Shown here: positions 23,110 to 35,225 of the stretch, in pieces
Layout of the letters: every line of letters starts with the position of its first letter
Numbering within the stretch: position 1 is the first letter of the stretch
DNA from: Gerris lacustris
Taxonomy: Eukaryota; Arthropoda; Insecta; Hemiptera; Gerridae
Length of the DNA: 64,000 nt
Assembly (NCBI GenBank): GCA_951217055.1
Contig: OX578285.1
Location: 49,478,024-49,542,023 of the forward strand
Reading direction: 5' to 3'
Translations under genes and position numbers: made by a program
The notes under the pieces: generated by a model
What the model was told of the DNA's origin: nothing
The model's database searches: none
The model's input: the letters and a program-made list of their open reading frames with translations, nothing else

Positions 23110-23493
23110 TTTTAGGGTCCTTAGGCAAAACCAAGGACCCTTATATTTTCCTGCGTGTGTTTGTCCGTCCGTCCTCTCGCGTGCTCTCAAGGCTACACCT
23201 TTCGTCCGATCACTTTGAAATTTGGGATGTATGTGTCTTGACAAAATACGTTTTTTTATAATCATGGTCTTTTCGATGTATTTATATGGTTGTAGTCCGG
23301 TTCAGTGGCAAAAAAATACTTTATCAGAGTGTGTTTTGAGAATATTAGACCCTTAGAATGGTTCAAAGTAAGCTTTTTAGCATTTTAAAAAAACACTGTT
23401 TATACACTTTATATAGTGAACACTATGTGAAACACTATAAAGTGTGGCCTACGGACCCTCGCTGTGTGCTGACTAGCACACACTTGACCTGTT
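23110..23493 (+). repeat. R1 repeat, copy B (internally deleted)
   Basis: Both ends are present: TTTTAGGGTCCTTAGGCAAA on the left and GCCTACGGACCCTCGCTGTG, then GCTGACTAGC and CACACTTGACCTG, on the right. AGGGTCC...GGCAA and GCCTACGGACCCT form the terminal inverted pair. GTGTGCTGACTAGCACAC makes a hairpin near the right end. The middle is about 150-300 bp shorter than in copies D and E. Confidence 0.7.
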
Positions 23494-23517
23494 AATTATT
23501 TTATTGTTTTCATAATA

Positions 23518-23735
23518 AAAAAAATCGGTCCGAGACATCTCAGACAAACTTTTTCAAATACGACTTCATAATTACTTAGCCCAGTGTTTTCCTTTTATTA
23601 GTTTTCGTATGTACATTTAATATATTATTAAATATTTGATCAAAATGTATCATAACAATAAATTTTCCTCGACAAGGAATCGAACCCGGCTTCTCTCAAT
23701 CCGCGTTTTTAGCTATTTTCTCAGGAACTAATGTA
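23518..23735 (-). repeat. Family B repeat, 3' part
   Basis: CGGTCCGAGACATCTCAGAC, TTACTTAGCCCAGTGTTTTC and GAATCGAACCCGGCTTCTCT occur in the same order as in 39803-40020. On the minus strand GCCGGGTTCGATTCC fits a tRNA box B, suggesting a SINE-like origin. The copy ends at about 23735, where the family G sequence starts. Confidence 0.65.
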
Positions 23736-25277
23736 AAATATTAGACTAATGAATTGTCATACGAACTTTACAATAAGTTTATTAAATATTTTTTTCTGTA
23801 TTCATAATTAAAATCCAACAATCGTAGATTAAGTACGGTAAGCAACTCGTGCGAAAACTGCATTTTGCTTTGCTCGTATAGTTTTACTACCCTCGCTGTC
23901 GCTCGGGTGCAAACTCCACAATCGCATGCAAAATGCTATTTTCCGCATTAGAAGCGTAATGTACTATTACTTATCTTGTCGTCAATTTAACATTGGTGTT
24001 TTTCCAATAGTTGCTTATTTCTCATATTTCCTTGTTTCTTTATAGTTGCCTTTTTCTTATAGTTCCTTGTTTCTTTACAGTTACTCGTCTCATGTAGTTG
24101 ATTGTTTCTTAAAGTTGCTTACTTCACAATTAAAAACAGTACATTATATATATTATTATGTATTTGTTTATATTATGTGGCACAATGTAGAAGAACGGAT
24201 AAAGGAATAGTTTTTTCTTTAACTATAAAGATAACAATACGAGATTTATCATACCGACAATTCGACAAAATTACCAGTTTATAAACAACTTTATTTAACA
24301 CTAAGAAATTGAATTAAACTAAAAAAAATATGTACAACAACAATGAAATAAATAAAACGTAAAAACAATAATCAAATCAGATTCAATGAGCTTGGTTGTA
24401 AACTCTAGTCGATATTGTATTAACAATATTTCGATAACTTTAAACAAAAAAACAAAAGTCAGCCTACTAACAGATAACAAAAGGAGGAACTGATAATAAT
24501 ATATTTATAAGGCGGAAATAATTGCAGATCTGTCAATCTGACCTCTGTAAATAAAACAGTATTATCTTAAGTGTAGTAAATTATAGCTCATTAATATAAT
24601 CGATGAATTAAAAAATAAAATTAAAAGAAGAGCTTGCAGCTCAATACAATGAAATTGGTATTAATGTCTACAGTATGTACTATTTATATATTAGAATAAA
24701 TATCACAAACAAACAAAAAATTAAAATTAAAAAATAAATAGATGCAGTTAATAATTTGATTAATCGAGCCATAATATTAACAGCCAAAAAGTATTTAAAA
24801 TTAGTTAAAAAATACAATTTTCATCAAATTATCAGAAAACGTATACCCGTAAAATTTAATTGGAAAAATTAGGTATTTTTTAATTGCGATAAAGTATATA
24901 CAGGACGAAGAACAATGTTGATAAAAAATATGATATAACAGCCTTAGCTATTCAAGCAAAAGATTTGAAGATCATAATATAAATTTTAATGATAGTGAAC
25001 AACACAGGAATAAAATTGTTTATTTGAAACACAAAAGAAGTTTTATTCGAATTTCTTAAAGTAATTACTCAATAAATAATTCAAATCCTTATTAAAAAAA
25101 ATAGTACATTACGCGTCTAGTGCGGAAAGTAGCATTTTGCATGCGAGTGTGGAGTTTGCACCCGAGCGACAGAGAGCAAAACGCAGTTTTCGCACGAGTT
25201 GCTTACCGTACTTTATCTAATATTGTTGTATTTTAATAATAAACACAGGAAAAAAAATACGTGGGGTGTCGTGGGAC

Positions 25278-27328
25278 CAGTGGCGATCCTAGGGGAGGGC
25301 AGGGGGGGCTATAGCCCCCCCTGGGAGAAAATTAGCCCCCCCTGGAAGAAAATTGGCCCCCCTGAAACAAAATTAGCCCATCTTTAAATTTTTTTTTAAG
25401 AAATATTTTTTTTTATTATTATTATTTTTAGCCTCCGAGCCGATGGCGAGGACAGGCTATGAATAAACGAGGCAGACATTTTTCCTTTGCTGCCTTGTTT
25501 CTGTTGCATACAATATTTTATCTACAGGCGGCAGAAAAATGAAACTGCTAAAATACTATCTTTATTAATATAACATAGTTAATTACTATGTGTCATATTA
25601 ATAAGATATAAGATAACATAAGTATTAACTAAAATTAATGTTGATAAAGAAATCAAGTATGAAGCTTGGGAATAATAACAATTGTGAATAACAAACTGAA
25701 GCTATAACAACAACATACAAAACACACGTTCATAACATACATAACTACTGAATGAATAATTCACGCAATATAAAATACTTATTTATATTTTTACTAACAA
25801 ATTACTAAAAGTATTAAAAATATATTCTTCTGCTTAAAAGAAAAGAAGTAACTAGGATAAATCAAGAAAAGTAGCTAGTCTAATCTAGAATGACTTCAAC
25901 AATAATATGGAAGTTGGATGTTTACATAAAGTTGCAGTGTGGCCAGTGACACCGCTATTTTTTTTAATTAAAGATCTACTATTCATTGAACTTATTTAAC
26001 AGAATTAACAAATTTAAACAAATTATTTGAATATTAAAACGTTTATATATTAAATTTTACTTATTTCAACTATAATATACAATGTTATAAGATAGAGATA
26101 ATAGTATAAACTGTTATTGCCAACATTATAACAATAAAAATTTTGCTGCTTAGGCATCAACATTTTTCCTCATTTTACCGCCTAGGCAGTAAAGTCAAAT
26201 TTCTTTGCCCGAAATCATTGGTGGGCCAAATAGTGCAGTTGCAGTTTTACCAATGATGTCCGAAAACTTAATCTAAAGTTTTTCTTTATCAAATTTAAAC
26301 TTTATCCAAATTTTTGCTAGGGCCCCCACTTCGTCGGGGGGCTACAATAGCTCGACCACCTTCCCAAAATTCAATGTCCCATTTTGGACTAAACTTTATA
26401 TTATGGCCACCCTAAGAAAACATGTTTTTCACAACTATTGAATAAATGACAGTTTATTATAGATGTGAAGTAATATTGCATAATTGCGCTATTACCTGAT
26501 TTTTTAAACTACCATGATTAGGTGCACACCTTTTATTATTTTACAATTACTATTTTTAAGTTTGTATTAAAATTTCTTCGTTGGTCAGAGCACTGTAACG
26601 GAAATATAGAGGCCCGTGGTTCGAGTCCCGGTGCTGGGGTATATTTTTCTCTGTCTATTTCCCATTTTTAATAATAATTATAATTCGATTTAATTTAAAA
26701 CTTAAAATTCTTTTAAAAATAGTTTAATTTAAAAAAGTAGTTTAATTTATTTTATGAAAAAGAAATAAAATTTCACCTCAAACAAATTTCACCTCAAAGA
26801 AGCATAAACACGCTGTTTTTAGAGGTCATATTTTATAAATTTTCCTTCCAATAATGCACTGCTGTCGACGTCCATGTTAGTTTTAACATTTTTGTTATCT
26901 ATAAATATTATATTGTTTCTGACAATTTATACATTTTTAAAACCTATACAGTTTTTAAACCAATCCTTTTGTTCCTCTATGACAAATTTACAAGGTATAT
27001 GTTATACTCATGTTAAAATTATCATTATTTAAAGACCAATACTTTCTTTTGTGATGATATGGTAAGTCATAGGAGACTGTTTAAATAAGCCTCCAGCTAT
27101 ACTTACAATAGAACTTCCCAGTCCCAGTTTAATGGCAATTATAACATTCTTGAATGAATTTAATTGTTTAGCCTCACGAAAAAATTGCATAGAATTTCCT
27201 CTGGGAAGGACTGCAACAACATATAACATACAAATGAGTTCTTCCTGGTATATTAAAATGTATACTACACCCCCAAAACATGGGGGGGCTTTAGCCCCCC
27301 CAGAACTTTTAACTCAGGATCGCCACTG
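25278..27328. mobile_element. hAT element, 2,051 bp, perfect 8-bp duplication
   Basis: Ends CAGTGGCGATCCT...AGGATCGCCACTG, flanked by the direct repeat CGTGGGAC at 25270-25277 and 27329-27336. GC-rich subterminal tracts (GGGGGGCTATAGCCCCCC near 25305; its counterpart near 27285) form local hairpins, as in the 11.8-kb and 38.8-kb hAT elements. The interior is AT-rich and has no recognisable transposase. A short minus-strand ORF at 27029-27229 has no family I know. A tRNA-derived SINE was inserted at 26583-26703. Confidence 0.85.
26583..26703 (+). repeat. tRNA-derived SINE, 5'-truncated copy
   Basis: It starts inside the tRNA-like head (GTCAGAGCACTG), has box B as GTGGTTCGAGTCCC, and continues with the shared tail TTTTTCTCTGTCTATTTCCC and TAATAATAATTATAATTCGA. 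The same order occurs at 41348, 59571 and 59890. Confidence 0.7.
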
Positions 27329-28500
27329 CGTGGGACACCCGGTAGGAACGAAGTTCCTTACGCTTTATATTAAATATAAATCACATAATTACAGTGCTAA
27401 GCATATGATACTGCTAACTACTTATACATGGCGGAGTTAGAATAAGAGACAAAATTAAAAGTAACTATTTGTACTAGCGGAGTTAAGGCAAAATTAAAAG
27501 AAAACCTTTTTATTATCTTTGAAAAGAGCGTCTTACAATAAATGATGTATTGTAAATTGAGAAAAAAGTTTATTTTGATTAGTTTATAGTTAAAGAAGAT
27601 GGTTGTAGAGAAAAAAATAACTGTCCCATTAGACCTCCGTCGGCGAATCTCCAATTAAAATATTATATTATAAAATATAAATCACCAACACTAAACACAT
27701 TCTGCTTGTATCAGGTTGAAATTTTACATGCCTGTTTCAATTGTACTTTAGACGATGTGTATGAAGTTTTATTGAAATCGTTACGTTAGAACGTAAGATG
27801 TCGGTAAAAACGTTGTTTTCTTTATTTAAAACGTTTAGGTCCGCTTTAATAAATTTAGCGATCTTTATCACTTCATCGCAGTGTCGGTGTTCATTTTACT
27901 AAAAAAAAATATTTAAAAAAGTTGTTTGTCTCAATAAATAGATGATGTAAGAATTTTTTCCCGTCCGAAAAATCCGAATTTTAAATTTAAGCTTACGTTT
28001 AAGCGAGCGTTGCGCGTGAACGCTTGCGCGGATAACGTTGTCCAACCAACTCAGCCTGGGCATTGGTAAAATGAACATGTGTACCAAATTTCAACTAACT
28101 CGGTGATCTTTTACTCAAGTTATTGTCATCTGTAGATTTCGTGACGGATTTTGCGTGACGTTGATTTTGTGACGGTGATTTTGGTCGTTTTTTTCGGATT
28201 CACTCCCGGGCTCCAGAACGTGCCATAAGGAACTTCGTTCCAAAAAACCAGTTACTTTAATTAAACAAACAGCCAATTAGTTTTGTTAAACAAATACGCT
28301 AATCGTACGATAAGATTGAAGAATTCTTCTTTATTTCCACACTAGTGCGGAAGAATTCGGAATAATTATGAAATACGGATGCGCAATGAATACAATTACG
28401 AAAAGAATCACTTTCTACGCATCCAAACAAAGATAAAATTAGTATATTTCTTATCAATCGTAGATAAAAGGTATTTTTGCCTTGTTATTAAATGTTGACC

Positions 28501-29028
28501 GTGTGACATTATTATCACATTAATTATCCTATATGTAATGTTCTACGAAAAATCTGTCTATTTACTAGCCATCGTATAATACTTTTTAGTATAGACTTCT
28601 TTGGAATATCCTTCTAAAACTCTTCCCTTTAATCTTTTATCTATCCTTAATCAATTTCTTAGATCACATTCAAAACCGAGAAAAGCGTATTTTTCCCAAG
28701 TTTATTTCTTACCAAGAGTGGATTTGAGTATAAAATCGATCAGACGTGATTATAGGACGGTCGAAGAGACAAGCCAGAATGAAGAGATGTCGAGGTAAAA
28801 ATAAGGAGGACTAGGGAAGATTAAAAGACCCGTTGAAGACTGGGAAGCTGGGAAAAATCTTCCATTTTCCTTTATATCAGCAGGAAGAAAAGAACGAGAT
28901 TAGTAAGTATGATTTAGAGTACTTACCGAAGAATTCTGTTATCGACCACTGAAGAAGAACAATTCTGGCATCTACCATTGATCGGAGAGTCGGTGGAGGA
29001 AAATCAATTTGGCAAATTAACGATAAGC
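28501..29028. other. Non-coding stretch, nothing recognised
   Basis: No array, no inverted repeat and no ORF with family resemblance. Confidence 0.4.
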
Positions 29029-29545
29029 TTCTTTCATTCAACAAACTATGCATCCTGTCCGTCTGTCAGTAACGTTTACGTGTCCTACAATAACAAGTAA
29101 AAGTTAAACGATTTGGTGGAAATTTGGTATTCGCGTTCCTTTCACTAATGCTCAGGCCAAGTTCGTTGGACAGCATTATCCGTATACGTGAGTATCAAAT
29201 GTAAAATTGAAATTTCAGGGCGGGAAAAGATTCTATTATCACCTATTCGATGAGACCAACATTTTTTTAGTAAAACCAACTGCTACACTGCTATAAATTA
29301 ATAAAGATCGTTAAAACTATTCAAGCGGACCTAAACATTTGAAATAGAGAAAACAACGTTTTTACCGATATCTTCCGTTCTAACTTCATATACATCGTCT
29401 AAAGTACATTTGAAACAGGCATGTGAAATTTAAACTTGATACAAGCAGAGGTTTTTGTGTAGCGAAGTGATACATTTATAAAAATAGTTTAAAAGCTACT
29501 GCGGCTAGTTAAGATTCTTATAATAGGAGCATAGTTGAGGTTTAT
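29029..29545 (+). mobile_element. Family A element, truncated copy 3
   Basis: It runs from AAGCTTCTTTCATTCAACAA through CGTTTACGTGTCC, TCGTTGGACAGC and GCGGACCTAAAC to AAGCTACTGCGGCTAG, collinear with 1700-2280. It stops about 180 bp short of the family end and joins directly to an R1 repeat. Confidence 0.65.
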
Positions 29546-29547
29546 CT

Positions 29548-30073
29548 AGGATTTTTTAATTTTTTTTTTTTTCGACACCGTGAGGGGTATCATATCATAT
29601 GAAAGGGTACGTCGAGCTGATTACAAAAATATATAATTCTTTGGTCATAACTTTGATTGGGCGAGCGTATAAGCAAGTTTTAAGTGGGTGTGAAACTCTA
29701 TCTCGCTTATGTGAAGTACAAAAAATCTAAATAAAATTCCTGAACATTCTTCGACCAAAAGTAAAGATACCACTTTCTGAAAATTTGGAAAAAAATATTA
29801 TTTTATTTTTTATTATTTTTTATTGAAGTTTTTTTTTTTTATAATTATGAGGTCTTTTCGATGTATTTATATGGTTGTAGTCCTGTTCAGCGGCAAAAAA
29901 ATACTTTATCCAAAGTTTGATTATGTGTTTTGAGAATATCAGACCCATAGAATAGTTCAAAGTAAGCTTTTTAGCATTTTAAAAAACACCATCAATAGGG
30001 TACTGCTTAAACTATACAGTGTTGCCTACGGACCCTCGCTGTGAGCTGACTAGCACACACTTGACCTGTTTAT
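29548..30073 (+). repeat. R1 repeat, copy C (5' end missing)
   Basis: From CGACACCGTGAGGGGTATCA through GTCGAGCTGATTACAAAAAT and TTCTTCGACCAAAAGTAAAG to the intact right end GCCTACGGACCCTCGCTGTG and the hairpin AGCTGACTAGC...TTGACCTG. The left 170 bp is replaced by the junction with family A. Confidence 0.65.
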
Positions 30074-30959
30074 TATATAACTCAATTACTCAAGAAGGAA
30101 AATTACGAGGAATAATATACTATTTTCGTTTAACAAATTTTACTGATAACATACACACACTATCGATCATTATCAATCTTGATAATAAGTAAGATACTGC
30201 GTTTATGTGAAGTTTCTAGAAGATATTAAAGAGTTAAGTGATTATTGATAGAAGTAATTTTATTTTTTACTGGCTCTATATATTTTTGTTGAAGCCTTAA
30301 AGATGGGTAGAGATGGCAGGCAGTTAGGGTCTCGGGAGAAGGAAAAGAGGCCCTTAGCCCTTATACCGTAGTTTTAGGACCGGCCGTTATGAACGGGCCT
30401 CCGTCCATTGCCTGTTCAATACAGGAATTCACAAGAAACTTGCTCCGAATACTTAGAACCGAGTAAAATATCTCATCCCTACTACAAACATAACTGGGCA
30501 AACTTCAATACATCAATATTCTTCAAATACGAATCCACATTCTTACTAACTTAAACAACCATTCATGTTAAAAACAACCGAATAATATGAATTATATTTT
30601 AAATTGTTAAAACATACAATTGGAATAACCGAAACAAAGAAAAAAATGGAGCCGATGAAAACCACCGTCTAGAAAATAGAACAACCTTTCGATATCAATA
30701 TTGTTTAAGAATATTTAAAATAATGAATTAAACAGAACCGGAAAATTACATATAAACACAGAATTAATTTTTAAAAAAATAGTCTTAAGAAAATAATGAG
30801 ATGCGAATTTGTTAAATCATATATTTACTAAGATAGATAAAACTCATACGTAAAATAAGATTATTCGGAAATTTGCATAAAAGTGAAAAAGTGTATATTA
30901 TAACCTCTATACGTCAATTATGTCCTCATACGTGAGATCATTTTTCAAACAAGTCCAAC

Positions 30960-31015
<56 letters not shown>

Positions 31016-31415
31016 ATTGTTATTTATTGTGAAAATAAAAAAGATGTAGTTTTTATTTTGTGGTTTGTAGTTTTAGTCCCGTTCAAAAAAATGTTATTAT
31101 TTATTTATTTATTATTTAAAAAAAGATGTAGTTATTGATTATCATAATTAAAAAATAATAAATTGGCATTATATGCCAAAATAAAAATAAAGTAATCAAA
31201 AGATGAATCGATGAGTTAATTTTGTTATTTATTGTAAAAATAAAAAAAGATGTAGTTAGTTATTTAATACAATAATTAAAAAAAAAACCTTTTTATAGGC
31301 ATAAAATACCAAAATAAAAATATAGTAATCAAAAGGTGATTTAAAATGAAAGACCTGAATCGATGAGTTAATTTTGAGACAAATACGATATATAATATAC
31401 TTAATACAGACCGAT
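30074..31415. other. Non-coding stretch with an (AT)n tract
   Basis: It holds a pure (TA)n microsatellite at 30963-31012 and two similar AAAAAGATGTAGTT...TAATTAAAAAA blocks (31030-31170 and 31220-31300). A GC-richer patch at 30300-30430 has no identified function. Confidence 0.5.
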
Positions 31416-32170
31416 TTCAAGCACTATAGTTTGATATCATCAGTCAACTGCTTTACAACACTATAGTTTGATATCATTAGTCAACTGTTTTACAACACTG
31501 TAGTTTGATATCATCAGTCAACTGCTTTACAACACTATAGTTTGATATCATCAGTCAACTGCTTTACAACACTATAGTTTGATATCATTAGTCAACTGTT
31601 TTACAACACTGTAGTTTGATATCATCAGTCAACTGCTTTACAACACTATAGTTTGATATCATCAGTCAACTGCTTTACAACACTATAGTTTGATATCATT
31701 AGTCAACTGTTTTACAACACTAGTTTGATATCATCAGTCAACTGTTTTACAACACTAGTTTGATATCATCAGTCAACTGTTTTACAACACTGTAGTTTGA
31801 TATCATCAGTCAACTGCTTTACAACACTATAGTTTGATATCATTAGTCAACTGTTTTACAACACTAGTTTGATATCATCAGTCAACTGTTTTACAACACT
31901 GTAGTTTGATATCATCAGTCAACTGCTTTACAACACTATAGTTTGATATCATTAGTCAACTGTTTTACAACACTGTAGTTTGATATCATCAGTCAACTGC
32001 TTTACAACACTATAGTTTGATATCATCAGTCAACTGCTTTACAACACTATAGTTTGATATCATTAGTCAACTGTTTTACAACACTAGTTTGATATCATCA
32101 GTCAACTGTTTTACAACACTATAGTCTGATATCATCAGCTCAAATGTTACAACACTATAGTTTCACAAAA
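31416..32170 (+). repeat. 37-bp satellite with three-monomer order
   Basis: About 20 tandem units close to ACTATAGTTTGATATCATCA + GTCAACTGCTTTACAAC. Four variants occur: ACTATAG/ATCAG/TGCTTT, ACTATAG/ATTAG/TGTTTT, ACTGTAG/ATCAG/TGCTTT, and a 35-bp ACTAGTTT form. The first three alternate A-B-C-A-B-C-A-B at the left, then the short form is mixed in. The last unit or two are degenerate. No unique spacers exist between units. Confidence 0.9.
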
Positions 32171-32749
32171 TGTATCTACCTATCACCAACTATGGTAAAT
32201 ATATGAACATTCTTTTAGCAGGCCCAACGTAGCTGATGCCTGAAAATATTTGATGCAACATTTCAACAGATATGTGAAGAAATGTTTGAATCCCTAAGAA
32301 TATTGTGTATTGTATACCAAGTAATTATGCGATATATATCTTACGATACATTTATATAGTTATTTGTATAACTATTAATAAATAAATTGAAAGGATTAGT
32401 TCGGTGAGAAGTTATAAAGCAATCTTCCTTGAAACTGATGTCAAATGTCAACAATGTTAGTTCGATTCCCAGAGAGGTGAGACACATTCTGTACAAATGA
32501 ATGCAATCTTGTAGAAGAGACCTTAGAAGTCTGTCAGTGACGTATGGGAAAAAACGAAAGTAACTAGACTATCATGTACCAACCGGTGAACTTGAATTTA
32601 AAGGCATTGCACGCACCTCGACCAAGAATAACTATGTGCTACAAGACTCTTACTTTTGTCATTTATCGACTTAACCACTTTAATATAAGCATGACATTAA
32701 AACATCAGTCAATCATTTATATAAATGAGTAGTGTCCTGAGGGCCAAGA

Positions 32750-32885
32750 TTCACTTTGAAATGATTTCTTATTGCTAAGCTCAGGCAACCACATTTATTC
32801 CAATAAAAATCAATCAATTTTTGTTTTGATTTGTTGGTCTTCAAATAGATATAATAACTTAGCTAAATAGAGATCTATATCTATA
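32750..32885 (+). repeat. Family E repeat segment
   Basis: CAACCACATTTATTCCAATA and TTTGTTTTGATTTGTTGGTC, followed by TTCAAATAGATATAATAACTT, match 53625-53735 in inverse orientation. The function is unknown. A 28-base poly-A tract follows at 33027-33054. Confidence 0.55.
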
Positions 32886-33199
32886 TTAGAGATCTATATA
32901 GTCTCAATTTAGTAAGTGCTATCATTGGATAGTTGCTTGCATCATGTCGTCTCAAGTCAAATATTCATAAAGATCTGTATTGCTTATAACAATGAAGTAT
33001 TGTAGTTGCAGTAATTAAATAAAAAAGTTAAAAAAAAAAAAAAAAAAAAAAAAAATGTTTGTTTTAATATAAACATTTTAAACGATAATAATTATATCAA
33101 ATCAAATAGAATAACTCCACACTTAATACAAGTGAAATGATCAGAAAACATCGAAGTATTGATACCCCCTATCCACACATTTGCTTTCTTGGGGATATA

Positions 33200-34055
33200 A
33201 TAGATTCATTAAATAACGATTGATAAAAATGTATTTCTTTGTGATTATATTAAACACCGATTGTTAGTTTATTTCTTTGTGATTCGTTAAATAACGATTG
33301 ATGGTTTATTTCATTGTAATTATAGCTACATTAATTAACGATTGATAGTTTATTTCTTTGTGATTATATTAAACACCGATTGATTGTTTATTTCTTGGTG
33401 ATTATAGCTTAGTTAAACACCAATTGTTGGTTTATTTCTTTTGAGATTCGTTAAATAACGATTGATGGTTTATTTCTTTGCGATTCGTTAAATAACGATT
33501 GATGGTTTATTTATTTGTGAATATACTTTTGTTAAACACCGATGGTCGGTTTATTTCTTTGTGATTCCAGAAGATTGATGGTTTATTTCAATGATTACAG
33601 CTTCGTTAAATAACGAGTGATGGTTTATTTCTTTGTGATTATACCTTCGTTAAACACCGTTTGTCAGTTTATTTCTTTGTGATTCGATAAATAACGATTG
33701 ATGGTTTATTTAGTTGTAATTATTAATTATAGCTTCGTTAATTAACGATTGATGGTTTATTTCTTTGTGATTATATTAAACACCGATTGATGGTTTAATT
33801 CTCGGTGATTATAGCTTAGTTAAACACCGATTGTTGGTTTATTTCTTTTTGATTCGTTAAATAACGATTGATGGTTTATTTCTTTGTGATTCCTTACGAT
33901 TGATGGTTTATTTCTTTGTGATTCCTTACGATTGATGGTTTATTTCTTTGTGATTCCTTACGATTGATGGTTTATTTCTTTGTGATTATAGCTTCGTTAG
34001 ATAACGATTGATGGTTAATTTCTTTGTGATTATAGCTGTGTTAAATAACAAGTGA
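33200..34055 (+). repeat. Complex minisatellite (GATTGATGGTTTATTTCTTT family)
   Basis: About 17 irregular units share GATTGATGGTTTATTTCTTT then GTGATT. They differ in the linker: ATATTAAACACC, CGTTAAATAAC, ATAGCTTCGTTAA or CCTTAC. Unit length runs from about 32 to 60 bp. Three nearly identical short units (CCTTAC linker) lie at 33885-33985, a local expansion. Confidence 0.85.
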
Positions 34056-35225
34056 TGCGAAGGTTTCTCTTTCCACGAATTATTATTACGTATGTTTACT
34101 TTTAAGAACGGCATTGACCTCAGGGACAGGGTTTAGAAGGGCAAAACAAAGTCTGTACAATTTAAGTCCACGGCCATGGATTGACTTTAATCCGCCGTCT
34201 TTCTTCTACAATACCGACTGTAAAAACCTGATTTTGAATTAAATGCAAACAAGTAAAAACGAAGATAAATGTAAAAAGTGCAATCGACAATAATAATACT
34301 ACTAATAAAGCGTCTTTATTGCCTTTCTTTACAAGATTAAATATTTAACATAAATTCAATTTAATTTTTATAATCGGCGTCAGCTATTTGCTGTGGCAAC
34401 TCATTTGAGCTTGTTTTGGGGTTACTTAAATTTAAATAAATAAACAGAAATTATAACTTTACGTATGAAAATACAAAATAAAAATAATAAAACCGAATTT
34501 TACATAATGATTAAAATAAAATTATATAAAAACTTTCCTAATTATTACCATCACCAAATATTTAATTTTATTATTTTATATTTACTTAAATTATATAAAC
34601 ATTTATGTTGATACATATACACATACATTATTATTATTCTTCTTTTTTTATGTCTTTTATATTTTATTTATTTAATAATATTTACCTATTGTTCATAATT
34701 TGATGATTTATTCATTTGTTTTATTCATTCTGTTTAATTTATTTTTCCTTTTTTTTTAAACGCAAAATATTAAAAATCCTCTTTGTCCATCAATTCATTC
34801 AATCGACTATAAGATGTTAAAAATCAAATGATTTTCCCTATAAAATCAGTAATGAAAGTTTCATCTTTATTACCTAGTTATAGCTTTGGATTTTTTTTTA
34901 TTTTAAAAAACAAAGGAAAACCGAAGTAGCCAATAAATACCATGTGACAAGAAAAATAACCAAGAAGTAAATAAAAAACATCTCAACAATATTCCTTTCC
35001 TTAATATGATGCTTTAAGACATAATTTCAAAGTGAATGGTGCAGTTAAAATTTTCAAAGAGTCCAACAAGGTTGCTTAGAAACAAACGCACTTGATCCGG
35101 ACAAACCCAACTTAAATCACCTGTCCTATAACACAACATATATAAGAAAATAAAATTAACAGAGATAATGTAAATCATTATTTCAAAATTTTAAAAATAA
35201 TAAAAAAAAAAAAACAGTTTAAAAA
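34056..35225. other. Non-coding AT-rich stretch
   Basis: No credible ORF or element. The segment looks single-copy within this window. Confidence 0.4.

Larger units (their letters stand above)
25257..28248 (-). repeat. Family D repeat, copy 1, split by a hAT
   Basis: One end reads TACGTGGGGTGTCGTGGGAC and resumes after the hAT as GACACCCGGTAGGAACGAAG. The other end reads GTGCCATAAGGAACTTCGTT. GGAACGAAGTTCCTTA is thus terminally inverted and is itself a hairpin. The core (27690-28130) is the reverse complement of the family A core (TTGTACTTTAGACGAT, AAACGTTTAGGTCCGC, CAGCCTGGGCATTGG). Short ORFs inside are repeated in other copies and have no known homology. Confidence 0.65.
23738..28500. mobile_element. 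Family G inverted-repeat element, shorter copy, split by nested elements
   Basis: The left arm (23740-23970: GTCATACGAACTTTA, ACTCGTGCGAAAACTGCATT, CCCTCGCTGTCGCTCGG, CGCATGCAAAATGCTA) is inverted at 25100-25230. The outer arm resumes at about 28255-28500 (AATTAAACAAACAGCC, CTAATCGTACG, CACTTTCTACGCATCC), matching 52630-52800. Between the two right-arm parts lies a family D element (25257-28248). The central 23970-25090 is AT-rich and non-coding, with GTTGCTTATTTCT/TTCCTTGTTTCT near-repeats at 24010-24120. It is the small relative of the 7.75-kb structure at 45.7 kb. Confidence 0.55.

Noticed and set aside
27899..28087. Conserved 62-codon frame also present at 36601-36789
   Set aside because: The identity reflects two copies of family D; no sign of selection on the protein could be judged and no homology is known.
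31416..32170. CRISPR-like direct repeats
   Set aside because: Units are contiguous with no unique spacers, and the genome is eukaryotic; this is a satellite.
31416..32170. CTGATGA in every unit (minus strand) as hammerhead cores
   Set aside because: No GAAA follows at a workable distance and no stem II can form; coincidence with the repeat.
33027..33054. Poly-A tract as the end of a processed pseudogene
   Set aside because: No coding sequence precedes it and no target duplication was found.
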